Source of the DNA: an uncultured Flavobacteriaceae bacterium
Lineage (GTDB): Bacteria; Bacteroidota; Bacteroidia; Flavobacteriales; Flavobacteriaceae
Length of the DNA stretch: 64,000 bases
Direction of reading: 5' to 3'
Assembly (NCBI GenBank): GCA_947502975.1
Contig: CANNBV010000003.1
Location: forward strand, 372,001-436,000
The position numbers and the translations under genes were made by a program. A model generated the notes under the pieces. It saw only the letters and a list, made by a program, of their open reading frames with translations, was not told where the DNA came from and did no database searches. Positions 44,318-54,000 of this stretch are shown piece after piece (position 1 is the first letter of the stretch; the number at the start of each line of letters is the position of its first letter).

Positions 44318-45049
44318 TTAATGCTTCCCAAAAGTCTTAACCCCAGCCTCTACTCTAGTTTTTAAATAGTTTACCCTCGGTACAATTGGGCAGGAATATT
44401 TATCATTGTAAGCACAATAAGGATTATAAGCTTCATTAAAATCAATTACTAAATTATTACCGTTTGGCATTGCGGTGTTAATGTAACGACCACCACCATA
44501 ACTTTCTAATCCGTTAGTTTCGTCTAAAAATGGTAAAAATAAAAAGGGCTTGTAATCGTCTTTTGCTTTGTAATCCAGGTTTTCATAAACATTTAATGTG
44601 AATGTTTCTCCTTTTAAATTAAATGTCGCTTCACCATATTTAATATATATTGGCTTTCTATCGGTTGTAGTTTTCATCTCAAAAGGTTGCTCATCTGGTG
44701 TTCTTTTAAATTGTGCTGTAACCTTATAGGCTGAATCGAATTTAAAGAAATCTAAACCTTCAAAATGCTTTAAATCTTTCTTTTTTAAAGGTGAAGTTGA
44801 AGCATCTTTATAAAAGGTATTCAGCTCTCTTTGAAATTCTGTATCGCCTTGTATAGGGCGCTTTTTTTGTGTACAGCTCGTACTAAACAAAACCAACACA
44901 AGTACTACTGATATGAGTGATTTACCAACTGCTAGCTGATATGCCCGCGTTAGGGATTGTAGCAAGCTACCGTGTAGCGCGGAAAGCCCGACCCCTTGTG
45001 GGTAACGCCCAAACCTTTTTAATTTTTTTAAGACTTTAGATTCTTGCAT
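44318..45049 (-). CDS. DUF1684 lipoprotein with repeat-derived N-terminal extension
   Basis: The 243-residue protein has a DUF1684 domain after Cys59 (YGGGRYINTAMPNGNNLVID, FNEAYNPYCAYNDKYSCPI). The hydrophobic core and lipobox (LISVVLVLVLFSTSC) lie unusually far from the start: residues 13-35 (FGRYPQGVGLSALHG and onward) are encoded by an intergenic-type repeat. No ATG, GTG or TTG occurs between the repeat and the signal core, so ATG 45049, 2 bp after the DUF4252 stop, is the only workable start. Whether the long N-region still allows export is the question. Function of the domain unknown. Confidence 0.75.
   Translation of the reverse strand: MQESKVLKKLKRFGRYPQGVGLSALHGSLLQSLTRAYQLAVGKSLISVVLVLVLFSTSCTQKKRPIQGDTEFQRELNTFYKDASTSPLKKKDLKHFEGLDFFKFDSAYKVTAQFKRTPDEQPFEMKTTTDRKPIYIKYGEATFNLKGETFTLNVYENLDYKAKDDYKPFLFLPFLDETNGLESYGGGRYINTAMPNGNNLVIDFNEAYNPYCAYNDKYSCPIVPRVNYLKTRVEAGVKTFGKH
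44947..45014. repeat. GCGTTAGGGATTG...AACGCCCAAAC repeat, copy 2 (inside a coding region)
   Basis: The 68-bp copy shares both ends and the inner block GAAAGCCCGACCC with 32890-32975. It lies in frame within the DUF1684 gene. Confidence 0.75.
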
Positions 45050-45051
45050 TA

Positions 45052-45576
45052 CTACTGAGGGTTAAACGATGGATTTAAATTTGTGTTATAATTCTGCAAC
45101 AAATCACTTGAAAATGCATTGAATGTATCTTCGTCTGCAAAAGATTTAATTTTTTCTGGATCGAAGTTACCTTGTAAATAGTATGCTGCAACATCGGTGC
45201 CCTTATTTATAAAAATAATAGCGTCGGTTACCACAACACCAGCTTCTTTTACTGAAATAATTCTTGTATTTTCTAATTCATTTTTTCTAAAAACATCTAA
45301 ATAACCGTTGTTTGTAATAGCATTCATTTCGGTAATTAAACTTTGACGTTTTTGGGCAGAAACATTTTCGAATTTAATGTATTTAAAGTCTGAAATATTA
45401 CCGATAGCGTTTTTTACTTCTGGTGAAATAGTGCTTAAAACGGCTTTCATGAAATTAGGCACTTGAAAGGATGTTGTCCCTAAATCTGCCTTATGGTTAT
45501 TATAAAACCCTTGAAAACTACTACCACAAGACAGCAGCAAAAAACTAATACAAATAAGTAAAACTGATTTCTTCAT
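45052..45576 (-). CDS. DUF4252-like lipoprotein
   Basis: The 174-residue protein has a lipobox (ISFLLLSC, Cys17). The body resembles DUF4252 (FMKAVLSTISPEVKNAIGN, FKYIKFENVSAQKRQSLITE, TDAIIFINKGTDVAAYYLQG). It is first of a two-gene unit with the DUF1684 gene (2-bp gap). Location periplasmic; function unknown. Confidence 0.75.
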   Translation of the reverse strand: MKKSVLLICISFLLLSCGSSFQGFYNNHKADLGTTSFQVPNFMKAVLSTISPEVKNAIGNISDFKYIKFENVSAQKRQSLITEMNAITNNGYLDVFRKNELENTRIISVKEAGVVVTDAIIFINKGTDVAAYYLQGNFDPEKIKSFADEDTFNAFSSDLLQNYNTNLNPSFNPQ

Positions 45577-45622
45577 TCTAAAAAATTATCATTGTAAAAA
45601 TACAACTTACAATTATTTTACC

Positions 45623-45630
45623 TAAGTTTG
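45623..45630 (+). promoter_or_regulatory. -7 promoter element of the candidate 6S-like RNA
   Basis: TAAGTTTG, an exact TAnnTTTG box on the plus strand, with a strong terminator about 130 bp downstream and no credible gene between. Confidence 0.45.
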
Positions 45631-45635
45631 AACTT

Positions 45636-45789
45636 TAGAAATAGATAAAAATGCGTTACAACGTCACAATTTGTAGAAAACAATGGACCGCTTCTTTAAA
45701 GCAAAGGAGTTGGACTTACTATGTTTTGTGATGTTATAAGATAAACGTTTACAGATATAAAAAAGTCCGACTTCACAGTCGGACTTTTT
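45636..45789 (+). ncRNA. Candidate structured small RNA, 6S-like long hairpin
   Basis: The region lies between two divergent genes, yet it ends in a perfect terminator. TTACAACGTCACAA (45656-45669) pairs with TTGTGATGTTATAA (45730-45743): 14 positions with one mismatch and one G-U. Inside are a GTAG/CTAT stem and an apical hairpin (CCGCTTCTTT with AAAGGAGTTGG). Several wobbles are G-U only on the plus strand. A long stem broken by internal loops is the shape of 6S RNA, and flavobacteria have their own 6S class. A 26-codon ORF from 45651 overlaps it but looks fortuitous. Confidence 0.45.
45760..45789 (+). terminator. Intrinsic terminator of the candidate small RNA
   Basis: AAAAAGTCCGACT pairs with AGTCGGACTTTTT across TCAC. 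It lies in a divergent intergenic region, where no protein gene needs it. Confidence 0.88.
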
Positions 45790-45847
45790 GTTTTTAGTGA
45801 AACTATCAATTTAAAAGCTTGCGAATTAAATTGATATAGTTGAACTA

Positions 45848-45866
45848 ATCCCGCTAAAAGCGGGAT
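45848..45866. repeat. Short ATCCCGC/GCGGGAT inverted repeat
   Basis: 7-bp perfect arms around a 5-nt centre, 55 bp before the MFS gene. There is no T-run, so it is not a terminator; it resembles the core of the TTTCCCGC repeat at 35128. Confidence 0.45.
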
Positions 45867-45920
45867 ATAATTGAGTTTTAAAATAAATCAAATATTAAAT
45901 ATGTAGTACAATTAGAACTA

Positions 45921-47123
45921 ATGAAAACACTTTTTAACAATTACCTGAACACTTTTAGAGGCTTATCTACCGAAGTATGGTGGCTTGCTTTAATTACTTT
46001 AATTAACAGAGCTGGCACCATGGTTATTCCTTTTTTATCGTTGTATCTAACTGAGGACTTAAAGTTTACTTTAGGAAATGTTGGTACGATTATGATGTGT
46101 TTTGGTTTGGGATCTGTGGCTGGATCATGGCTCGGCGGAAAATTAACCGACACCATTGGCTACTACAAAGTTATGGTTCGAAGCCTTTTAAGTACAGGTG
46201 TTCTATTTGTTGCTTTGCAATTCCTAACTACATTTTATGCGTTATGTTTAGGTGTGTTTTTGGTAATGTTAGTTGCTGATATGTTTCGTCCTGCTATGTT
46301 TGTAGCACTGAGTGCTTACAGTAAGCCAGAAAACAAAACACGAAGTGTAACCTTAATTCGTTTGGCAATTAATCTAGGATTTTCTGCTGGACCTGCCATT
46401 GGCGGCATAATTATTACAACTTTAGGGTATGGTGGTTTATTTTGGATTGATGGTATTACTTGTATTTTGGCAACTATTGTATTGGTAATAGTATTAAATC
46501 CAAAAAAATCCAGGGAAATAGATGATATAGTAGTTACCAATCCAGAATCGGCTTATAAAGATAAAGCATTCACAACTTTTTTAATTGCAATGTTTTTATT
46601 TGGAGTTATATTTTTACAGTATTTCTCTACGATGCCTGTTTATTATAGAGAAGCTCATATACTATCTGAATTAGAAATTGGTTTGCTTTTAGGTGCCAAC
46701 GGATTTATAATTTTTCTATTAGAAATGCCTTTGATAAAATGGCTGGAAAATTCTGGTTTGTCTAAAGTAAAATTGATGATTATGGGAGCTATATTAACAT
46801 CTATAAGTTTCATTATTTTGAATATTACAACGTGGTCGGGTATTTTGATTGTAGGTATGTTTTTTATGACCATAGGGGAAATGATAACCTTTCCGTTTTC
46901 AAATGCATTTGCTATGGAGCGCGCTAAAAAAGGTAACCAAGGGGAATATATGGCACTGTATTCCATTGCTTTTTCTATGGCACATATATTTGGACATAAA
47001 GCTGGAATGCAAATGGTTGATGGTTGGGGTTTTGATAATACTTGGTATATGATAACACTTATAGGAGGCTTTTGTGTACTTTTATTACTTATTTTAAAGT
47101 CTCAATTAAGAACAAAAACATAG
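45921..47123 (+). CDS. Major facilitator superfamily transporter
   Basis: The 400-residue protein has 12 predicted helices. The MFS loop 2-3 motif appears as GSVAGSWLGGKLTDTIGYYK, and the helix 5 region as NLGFSAGPAIGGII. It is similar in style to MdtH/YfmO-like drug exporters. It forms an operon with ypdA (11 bp) and a DJ-1-like lipoprotein (12 bp), hinting at export under oxidative or electrophile stress. Substrate unknown. Confidence 0.88.
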   Translation: MKTLFNNYLNTFRGLSTEVWWLALITLINRAGTMVIPFLSLYLTEDLKFTLGNVGTIMMCFGLGSVAGSWLGGKLTDTIGYYKVMVRSLLSTGVLFVALQFLTTFYALCLGVFLVMLVADMFRPAMFVALSAYSKPENKTRSVTLIRLAINLGFSAGPAIGGIIITTLGYGGLFWIDGITCILATIVLVIVLNPKKSREIDDIVVTNPESAYKDKAFTTFLIAMFLFGVIFLQYFSTMPVYYREAHILSELEIGLLLGANGFIIFLLEMPLIKWLENSGLSKVKLMIMGAILTSISFIILNITTWSGILIVGMFFMTIGEMITFPFSNAFAMERAKKGNQGEYMALYSIAFSMAHIFGHKAGMQMVDGWGFDNTWYMITLIGGFCVLLLLILKSQLRTKT

Positions 47124-47134
47124 GTGAATTTTAA

Positions 47135-48100
47135 ATGAAAGATGTTATTATTATCGGCGGAGGGCCCATTGGTATTGCCTGCGCTTTAGAATGTAAAAAA
47201 CATAACTGGAATTATCTTATAATTGAAAAGGGAGCCTTAACCAACTCTCTTTTCAATTACCCCAAAAATATGACGTTCTTTTCAACTTCTGAAAAGTTGG
47301 AAATTGATAACATTCCATTTATTAGTAAAAATCCGAAACCAAATAGAGATGAGGCTTTAGAGTATTATAGACGTGTCGCTACTACAAACGATATAAATAT
47401 TAACCTTTTTGAGACTGTGGAGACGATTTCAAAAGAAAACAATCATTTCACCGTTACTACCGATAAAAATACGTACAACTCAAAAAAAATAGTATTAGCT
47501 ACTGGTTTTTACGATATACCTAACTTACTTAATGTTCCAGGAGAAGACTTACCAAAAGTAACGCATTATTATAAAGAAGCACATCCTTACGCCATGCAGC
47601 ATATTGTGGTTGTTGGCGCAAGCAATTCCTCTGTAGATGCAGCTTTAGAAATTTATAGAAAAGGAGGAAATGTGACTATGATTATTCGAGGTGATGCCGT
47701 TGGAGAACGTGTTAAATATTGGGTGCGGCCAGATATTATCAATCGCATAGAAGAAGGTAGTATTAAAGCATATTTTAATGCGGAAATAACAGAAATTAAG
47801 GATAATGAATTGTCCTTTACATCTCCCGAAGGTGTTAAAACTATTCCCAATGATTTTGTAATTGCTCTAACAGGTTATATGCCTAATTTTGATTTGTTAG
47901 ATCAACTTGGTGTTAACTTATCCAATGACGATAAAAAACTACCCACTTATAATAAAGATACTATGGAAACAAATATTGAAGGGTTGTATTTAGCTGGTGT
48001 TATCTGTGGTGGTATGGAGACACACAAGTGGTTTATTGAAAATAGTAGAATACACGCAAAACAAATAGCTACTCATATTGCATCTACTTTAGTTGAATAG
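47135..48100 (+). CDS. ypdA: YpdA-family bacillithiol disulphide reductase-like oxidoreductase
   Basis: The 321-residue flavoprotein has the FAD motif IIIGGGPIGIACALECK at the N-terminus and a second Rossmann motif VVGASNSSVDAALEIYRKGG near 155 for NADPH. The YpdA-specific block is NYPKNMTFFSTSEKLEIDNI. The thioredoxin-reductase CxxC is absent, as expected in this family. YpdA reduces bacillithiol disulphide, and many Bacteroidetes make bacillithiol. It is the middle gene of the MFS-YpdA-DJ-1 operon. Confidence 0.88.
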   Translation: MKDVIIIGGGPIGIACALECKKHNWNYLIIEKGALTNSLFNYPKNMTFFSTSEKLEIDNIPFISKNPKPNRDEALEYYRRVATTNDININLFETVETISKENNHFTVTTDKNTYNSKKIVLATGFYDIPNLLNVPGEDLPKVTHYYKEAHPYAMQHIVVVGASNSSVDAALEIYRKGGNVTMIIRGDAVGERVKYWVRPDIINRIEEGSIKAYFNAEITEIKDNELSFTSPEGVKTIPNDFVIALTGYMPNFDLLDQLGVNLSNDDKKLPTYNKDTMETNIEGLYLAGVICGGMETHKWFIENSRIHAKQIATHIASTLVE

Positions 48101-48112
48101 AAAATAACCCCT

Positions 48113-48832
48113 ATGAAAAACATAATCATATTAATTCTAGCTATATTTTTTTTGGGATGTAATTCTTCTAACAAGAATACAAAAAAAGAACTTCCAAAAT
48201 TAGAACCCAACAGGTATAATGTAGCTTTTCTAATCATGAATGGCACCTACAATACTGAGTTTACAGCACCTTTTGATATTTTTCAGCATACCATATTTAG
48301 AGATAATATAAAAGCTATGAATGTGTTTTCTGTAGCTAATACTGATCAACCCATTACAACTTTTGAAGGCTTAAAAATCATACCTGACTTTAATTATGTA
48401 ACTGATGATTTACCAAAAATTGACATTCTAGTAGTGCCAAGTGCAGAACATCATTTAGATTCTGATCTTGAAGATACAGCTATGATTGATTTTGTGAAAA
48501 AAGTAGATAAGGATGCGCTTTTCATAACATCACATTGTGACGGTGCGTTCGTTCTAGCTAAAGCGGGTTTATTAAATAATGTAGTCTCAACAACTTTTCC
48601 AAGTGATATTGATAAAATGAAAAATATGTTCCCGAGTTTGGATATTAGAAAAAATGTGCTTTTCGTCCACGATGGAAAATATATTACATCAGCTGGCGGT
48701 GCAAAAAGCTTTGAGGCTGCTTTATATTTGTGCGAGTATCTGTATGGCAAGAAGGTTGCTGAATCTTTAGCTGGCGGCTTAGTAATTGATTGGGATTTAA
48801 AAGAAGTCCCGCATTTAGTTCTTAAAAACTAG
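48113..48832 (+). CDS. DJ-1/PfpI-family lipoprotein
   Basis: The 239-residue protein has a lipobox (AIFFLGC, Cys16). The DJ-1/PfpI fold shows VAFLIMNGTYNTEFTAPFDI and IDILVVPSAEHH. The nucleophile elbow ITSHCDGAFVLAKAG contains Cys142, and the C-terminal VLFVHDGKYITSAGGAKSFE has the DGKYITSAG motif of AraC-linked PfpI domains. A lipid-anchored member is unusual; most are cytosolic. Third gene in the operon with ypdA. Likely a stress or amidase-like role. Confidence 0.85.
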   Translation: MKNIIILILAIFFLGCNSSNKNTKKELPKLEPNRYNVAFLIMNGTYNTEFTAPFDIFQHTIFRDNIKAMNVFSVANTDQPITTFEGLKIIPDFNYVTDDLPKIDILVVPSAEHHLDSDLEDTAMIDFVKKVDKDALFITSHCDGAFVLAKAGLLNNVVSTTFPSDIDKMKNMFPSLDIRKNVLFVHDGKYITSAGGAKSFEAALYLCEYLYGKKVAESLAGGLVIDWDLKEVPHLVLKN

Positions 48833-48835
48833 TTC

Positions 48836-49279
48836 TTATTTTATTGGGATTATTTCTTTCTGTTTGACAACCCTCGATAATACAATTTGAGTTTTTGACT
48901 CACCATAAATAATCAAATCGTCTATAAAAGCTTCTAAATGATTTTGATTTTTTAAGACCACCTCCATAACTATATTCTCATCGCCAGTAATACGATAACA
49001 GTTTACAACTTCGTCAAGCGACTTTACTTTATTCAAAAATGGTTTTAACTTTCCCATAAAAGCACGTAATGTGATAATTGCTTTTAACTGATATCCAATT
49101 TCAAAAGGTGAAATAAGAGCTTTATAACCTTCAATAACTCCTAAATCCTCCATTTTTTTTATACGTTCAGAAACTGCTGGAGAACTTATCCCAACTTGTC
49201 GTCCAATTTCCGCATTAGATTGTCTAGCGTTCTCTTGTAAACACTTCAAAATCTTTGCATTAAGTTTATCTATTAACAT
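48836..49279 (-). CDS. Lrp/AsnC-family transcriptional regulator
   Basis: The 147-residue protein has an N-terminal HTH (LNAKILKCLQENARQSNAEI, VGISSPAVSERIKKMEDLGV) and a C-terminal RAM domain (VVNCYRITGDENIVMEVVLK). It is a full-length Lrp-type dimer or octamer builder that usually responds to an amino acid. It converges on the DJ-1 gene with a 3-bp gap. A palindrome 53-69 bp upstream of its start is a good site for self-regulation. Confidence 0.93.
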   Translation of the reverse strand: MLIDKLNAKILKCLQENARQSNAEIGRQVGISSPAVSERIKKMEDLGVIEGYKALISPFEIGYQLKAIITLRAFMGKLKPFLNKVKSLDEVVNCYRITGDENIVMEVVLKNQNHLEAFIDDLIIYGESKTQIVLSRVVKQKEIIPIK

Positions 49280-49331
49280 TTAAAGATATTTAATTAATAA
49301 AACATAGTATTTAAAGCAAAAATACAATTTT

Positions 49332-49348
49332 ACTTTAAATATTAAAGT
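49332..49348. promoter_or_regulatory. Candidate Lrp-type operator
   Basis: ACTTTAAATATTAAAGT has perfect 7-bp arms and a 3-bp AT spacer. It lies between the divergent Lrp gene and the gene at 49405. Size and AT-rich centre fit Lrp/AsnC sites. Confidence 0.4.
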
Positions 49349-49404
49349 TGAATATAAAATCTAGTAACTAATTTTGATGTAATTGCTAATGAAATTATTT
49401 AAAA

Positions 49405-49797
49405 ATGCACAATACCCCAGTAAATCTATCGGAATTACCGATTTATCAAAAAGCCATTGAGATTTTTGCATTGTCTCAAAGCATTTCTTCGTATTTAAAT
49501 GAAGACCTTTCTGCTCTAAAAGAAGATGGTTCAGAAGATACTAATATTTACTTTTCTGGAGATATTATTCAGCAGTCTGTTTCACTAGCTCCTGAGATAG
49601 AAAATGCTGAGCGTGAACGTTATTCAGAAAGAAAGCACAGACATATAGCTTCTCTAAGAAGGTTAACAAATATGCTTTATAAAAACTCTTATCGCTTGGA
49701 AAGAAGTAATAGCAATGGTAAGGATTTCTTACCTGTTTTACGTCGTGAATTAAAGAAATTTAAAAAGCTACAGCACAATTGGATGTTGACACTTTAG
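49405..49797 (+). CDS. Helical protein of unknown function (four-helix-bundle-like)
   Basis: The 130-residue soluble protein is nearly all helix (LPIYQKAIEIFALSQSISSY, REELKKF-like C-terminus KKFKKLQHNWML). The N-terminal LPIYQKAIEIF pattern recalls four-helix-bundle proteins related to 23S rRNA intervening-sequence products, but this is weak. No signal peptide. It is divergent from the Lrp gene and may be regulated by it. The stop overlaps the convergent lipocalin-like gene by 4 bp. Confidence 0.6.
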   Translation: MHNTPVNLSELPIYQKAIEIFALSQSISSYLNEDLSALKEDGSEDTNIYFSGDIIQQSVSLAPEIENAERERYSERKHRHIASLRRLTNMLYKNSYRLERSNSNGKDFLPVLRRELKKFKKLQHNWMLTL

Positions 49798-50228
49798 TCT
49801 ATTTTTTGAAATTTCTGACCACAAGGTTCAATACACTGGTACCATAAAATTAAATGTCCACTTAAAGGCAAATCAAAATATACTTTTGCAGAACGTGAAT
49901 CGCTAGTGTTTGGTATAATTTCACCGTCATGAGTTGTATCTGCAGTATGATCACTTGTTATCTGGTAAGTGCCACGTTCTTCTTCTCCTACTTCACTTGC
50001 CATAAAACATAATTCGCCATTTATTTTCAAAGTACCATCGCTAAAAAATTCAATAACACGTTCACTATTTATAGTTTGAAATGTACCACTTCCATCTCCG
50101 GGATCTAATAGTTGTTCTATGAGTTGCCATTTTCCTAAAAGTTGATTGTCTTCAGAAGGTTTACCTTCATCAGATGAACAATTAAAAACTATGGCTGCTG
50201 TTAGCAATACAAAGACTATCTTTTTCAT
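49794..50228 (-). CDS. Lipocalin-like lipoprotein
   Basis: The 144-residue protein has a lipobox (AAIVFNC, Cys17). The lipocalin-like opening LLGKWQLIEQLLDP is followed by VIEFFSDGTLKINGELCFM and a C-terminal pair of Cys (YQCIEPCGQ). It probably forms a small beta-barrel in the periplasm or at the surface. The ligand is unknown. Monocistronic. Confidence 0.75.
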   Translation of the reverse strand: MKKIVFVLLTAAIVFNCSSDEGKPSEDNQLLGKWQLIEQLLDPGDGSGTFQTINSERVIEFFSDGTLKINGELCFMASEVGEEERGTYQITSDHTADTTHDGEIIPNTSDSRSAKVYFDLPLSGHLILWYQCIEPCGQKFQKID

Positions 50229-50372
50229 TTAAACCGATTTGTTTCTTTATTAAGATGAAAAAACTTTAAATTGGTTGCGTTAATTATTCGATTAATATAG
50301 CTTTTCACAAATGGATATCATAAAAAAAATGAAAGACTATAAATACTTTTGAAGATTGATTAAAATTATTTT

Positions 50373-51062
50373 ATGATGGAAGCACTAAGAGATAACACTG
50401 ATAGAAGTAAACATATACTCATAATATTTGCGATTTTAGCTTTTATTGATGTTTCACAAATAGGGTTTCATTTATATCAAAATAATGTTTTAAATGGCTA
50501 CGAAAATGGAGAATATAGCATAGAATTAATCGAATCACTAGATATTGTATCTGTTGTAATTGGACTATTACAAAGCGTATGTATTATCTTCGCAATAGTA
50601 TTTTTTATAAGATGGTTTAGAAGGGCTTATGGTAACTTAATTCGGTTAGGAGTTAGTATGGAATATAATGAAAATATAGCTGTTTGGGGATATTTTATTC
50701 CTTTTATTAATTGGGTAAGACCAATAAAAACTATGAAAGAAATTTATACAAAAACACAAGATACACTTAAAAACTATGACACTAGCTTAATTGTAGACAA
50801 CAATACAGGTTTTATAGTACTTTGGTGGGTTTTTTATATTGGAAATGGAGTTGTTAGTAATTATGCTGCAAAAAGATTAAATAGAGCAGAAACAATTGAA
50901 GCATTTGTAGAAGCAAATAACGCATACATCATATCGGATTTGGTAGATTTAGCCTCTATTACTTTAGCTATAGTTGTAATTCAAAAAATAGCAAAACTTG
51001 AATTATCACTTAAAAACGCAGATAAATCACTTTCGGTTATTGACCAAATTGGAATGGCGTAA
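50373..51062 (+). CDS. DUF4328 membrane protein
   Basis: The 229-residue protein has four transmembrane helices. The DUF4328 core is FFIRWFRRAYGNLIRLGVSM, then WGYFIPFINWVRPIKTMKEI. Two ATG codons are adjacent at the start (50373 and 50376). It stands alone, convergent with icmF with a 5-bp gap. Function unknown. Confidence 0.8.
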   Translation: MMEALRDNTDRSKHILIIFAILAFIDVSQIGFHLYQNNVLNGYENGEYSIELIESLDIVSVVIGLLQSVCIIFAIVFFIRWFRRAYGNLIRLGVSMEYNENIAVWGYFIPFINWVRPIKTMKEIYTKTQDTLKNYDTSLIVDNNTGFIVLWWVFYIGNGVVSNYAAKRLNRAETIEAFVEANNAYIISDLVDLASITLAIVVIQKIAKLELSLKNADKSLSVIDQIGMA

Positions 51063-51067
51063 CTAAC

Positions 51068-54000
51068 TTACATGTTTCTGCGATACTGCCCTCCTACTTC
51101 AAATAATGCTTTCGTTATTTCACCTAAGGAACAGACTTTACATACTTCCATTAAAGTTTCAAATATATTTTCATTATTAACAGCTGTTTCTTGAAGCTTT
51201 TTCAAAAGTGCATCTGTATTATTCGCCTTATGCAAGTTTTCTAAAGTTGTGATTTGAAGCTTTTTTTCTTCTTCTGTCGCTCTAATAACTTCTGCAGGTA
51301 GAACAGTTGGAGATCCTTTACTGCTCAAAAAGGTATTGACACCAATAATCGGAAACTTTCCATTATGCTTTAAGGTTTCATAATATAGGCTTTCTTCTTG
51401 AATTTTAGAACGTTGGTACATGGTTTCCATAGCCCCAAGAACACCGCCTCGTTCTGTAATACGATCGAATTCTAATAACACAGCTTCTTCAACTAAATCT
51501 GTTAATTCTTCAATGATAAAGGCACCTTGAATCGGATTTTCATTTTTAGCTAAACCTAATTCTTTGTTTATAATGAGTTGAATTGCCATAGCACGACGTA
51601 CCGATTCTTCTGTAGGTGTTGTGATAGCTTCATCATAAGCATTTGTGTGCAGTGAATTACAATTGTCATAAATTGCATAGAGTGCTTGAAGTGTTGTTCT
51701 TATGTCATTAAAATCAATCTCTTGGGCATGCAAACTTCTACCTGAAGTTTGTATATGATATTTCAACATCTGCGCCCTAGCATTTGCATCGTATTTTTCT
51801 TTCATCGCTTTTGACCAAATTTTACGGGCTACTCGACCTATAACAGCATATTCTGGATCGATACCATTAGAGAAAAAGAATGATAGATTCGGACCAAATT
51901 TGTTAATATCCATACCTCTACTCAAATAGTATTCTACATAGGTAAAACCATTGGATAATGTTAGAGCCAACTGCGTAATTGGATTTGCGCCTGCTTCTGC
52001 AATATGATACCCGGAAATAGATACCGAATAAAAATTCCTGATATTATTTTCAATAAAATATTCTTGCACATCACCCATTAGGCGCAATGCAAATTCAGTA
52101 GAGAAAATACAGGTATTCTGTGCTTGATCTTCTTTTAGAATATCTGCTTGAACCGTCCCTCTAACTTGTGCAATTGTATTTTTTTTAATTTCAGAATACA
52201 CATTTTCAGGTAAAACTTGATCTCCAGTAACTCCCAAAAGCATTAGTCCTAAGCCATTATTACTTTCTGGTAACTTACCACTATATCTTGGTCGTTCTTT
52301 ATCTCTGTATAGCTTTTCAATTTTGGATTCAACCTCGGCCTCAAGATTATTTTTTTTGATATAAATTTCACATTGTTGATCTATGGCTGCATTCATAAAA
52401 AAGCCCAATAACATTGGAGCGGGTCCATTAATGGTCATACTCACAGAAGTCATCGGATTTGCCAAATTAAATCCTGAGTAGAGCTTTTTCGCATCATCTA
52501 AACAGCAGATAGATACACCTGCATTCCCTATTTTACCATAAATATCTGGACGATAATCAGGATCATTACCATAAAGCGTCACACTATCAAAAGCCGTTGA
52601 CAATCGCTTTGCAGGCATGCCAGCACTTACATAGTGAAAACGTTTATTTGTCCGTTCTGGGCCACCTTCACCTGCAAACATTCGAGCTGGATCCTCACCA
52701 GTTCTTTTAAATGGATACAATCCAGACGTATAAGGAAACTCTCCTGGAACATTTTCCTGCAAACACCATTTTAAAATATCTCCCCAAGCCTTATATTTTG
52801 GAAGAGAAACCTTAGGGATTTGAGTGTGCGATAAAGACTCCGTATGTGTTTCAATTTTAATGTCTTTATCTCTTACTTTAAATTCATAAATTGGGTTTTT
52901 GTAACGGCTTACTTTTTCTGTCCAGCCTAAAATTATTTCCCAGTTGTATGGACTTAAATCCATTTTTACTCTATCAAATTCAGAAATAAGTAATTTTAAA
53001 AAATCGGTATTATCATGCTGAGCTTGTTTTAAAATTTCTTCTTCATTTAACCCCGAATTAGTTAAGTGAGATGTTTCATTTTCATTAGAAATGATAGCTA
53101 CTGAGCAAATAGTTTTAAAAATACCATATAACTTTTGAGCGACTTCCACTTGCTTGTCTACTTTCTTATCGTACCCTCTATTACTTTCTGCTATCTCAGA
53201 TAAATACCGTGTTCTTGAAGGCGGAATTACAAATATTTTTTCACTCATTTCATCGCTAACAGAAAAAGAAGATTTCAAATCAGTTTTTGTTTTTTCTACT
53301 AGCTTATCCATCACTGCTTTGTAGAGCGTATTCATACCAGGATCGTTAAACTGAGAAGCGATTGTACCAAAAACAGGCAATTCGTCTTGTGGTGTATCCC
53401 AAAGATTGTTATTACGCATATATTGCTTCTTAACATCTCGTAATGCATCTAAAGATCCGCGTTTATCAAACTTATTTATAGCAACCAAATCTGCAAAATC
53501 AAGCATGTCGATTTTCTCCAATTGGGTTGCTGCTCCAAATTCTGGAGTCATTACATATAGAGATATATCAGAATGTTCAATAATTTCTGTATCACTTTGT
53601 CCTATCCCTGAAGTTTCTAAAATAATCAAATCATATGCTGCAGCTTTTAACACTTCTACAGCTTCATTTACATGTTTAGACAAAGCCAAATTAGATTGGC
53701 GCGTAGCCAAACTTCTCATATATACTCTAGAATTATTAATAGAATTCATTCTAATTCTATCTCCTAACAAAGCGCCACCTGTTTTACGTTTAGACGGATC
53801 AACAGAAATAATCCCGACTGTTTTCTCTGGAAAATCCATCAGGTAGCGTCTCACCAACTCATCAACTAGGCTCGATTTTCCAGCACCTCCTGTACCGGTA
53901 ATCCCTAAGACAGGTGTTTTTGAATTTTTATTTTTTATATGAATGCGCTCAAGTGTATCTTTTGCTATTTCTGAAAAATTTTCAGCAGAAGAAATTACTC

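Noticed and set aside
45651-45731. 26-codon ORF within the 45.7 kb RNA candidate
   Set aside because: It spans both arms of the predicted stem, has no ribosome site and ends randomly; RNA structure explains the region better.
53406-53846. 146-aa plus-strand ORF
   Set aside because: Fully inside icmF on the opposite strand; a shadow of the GTPase domain.
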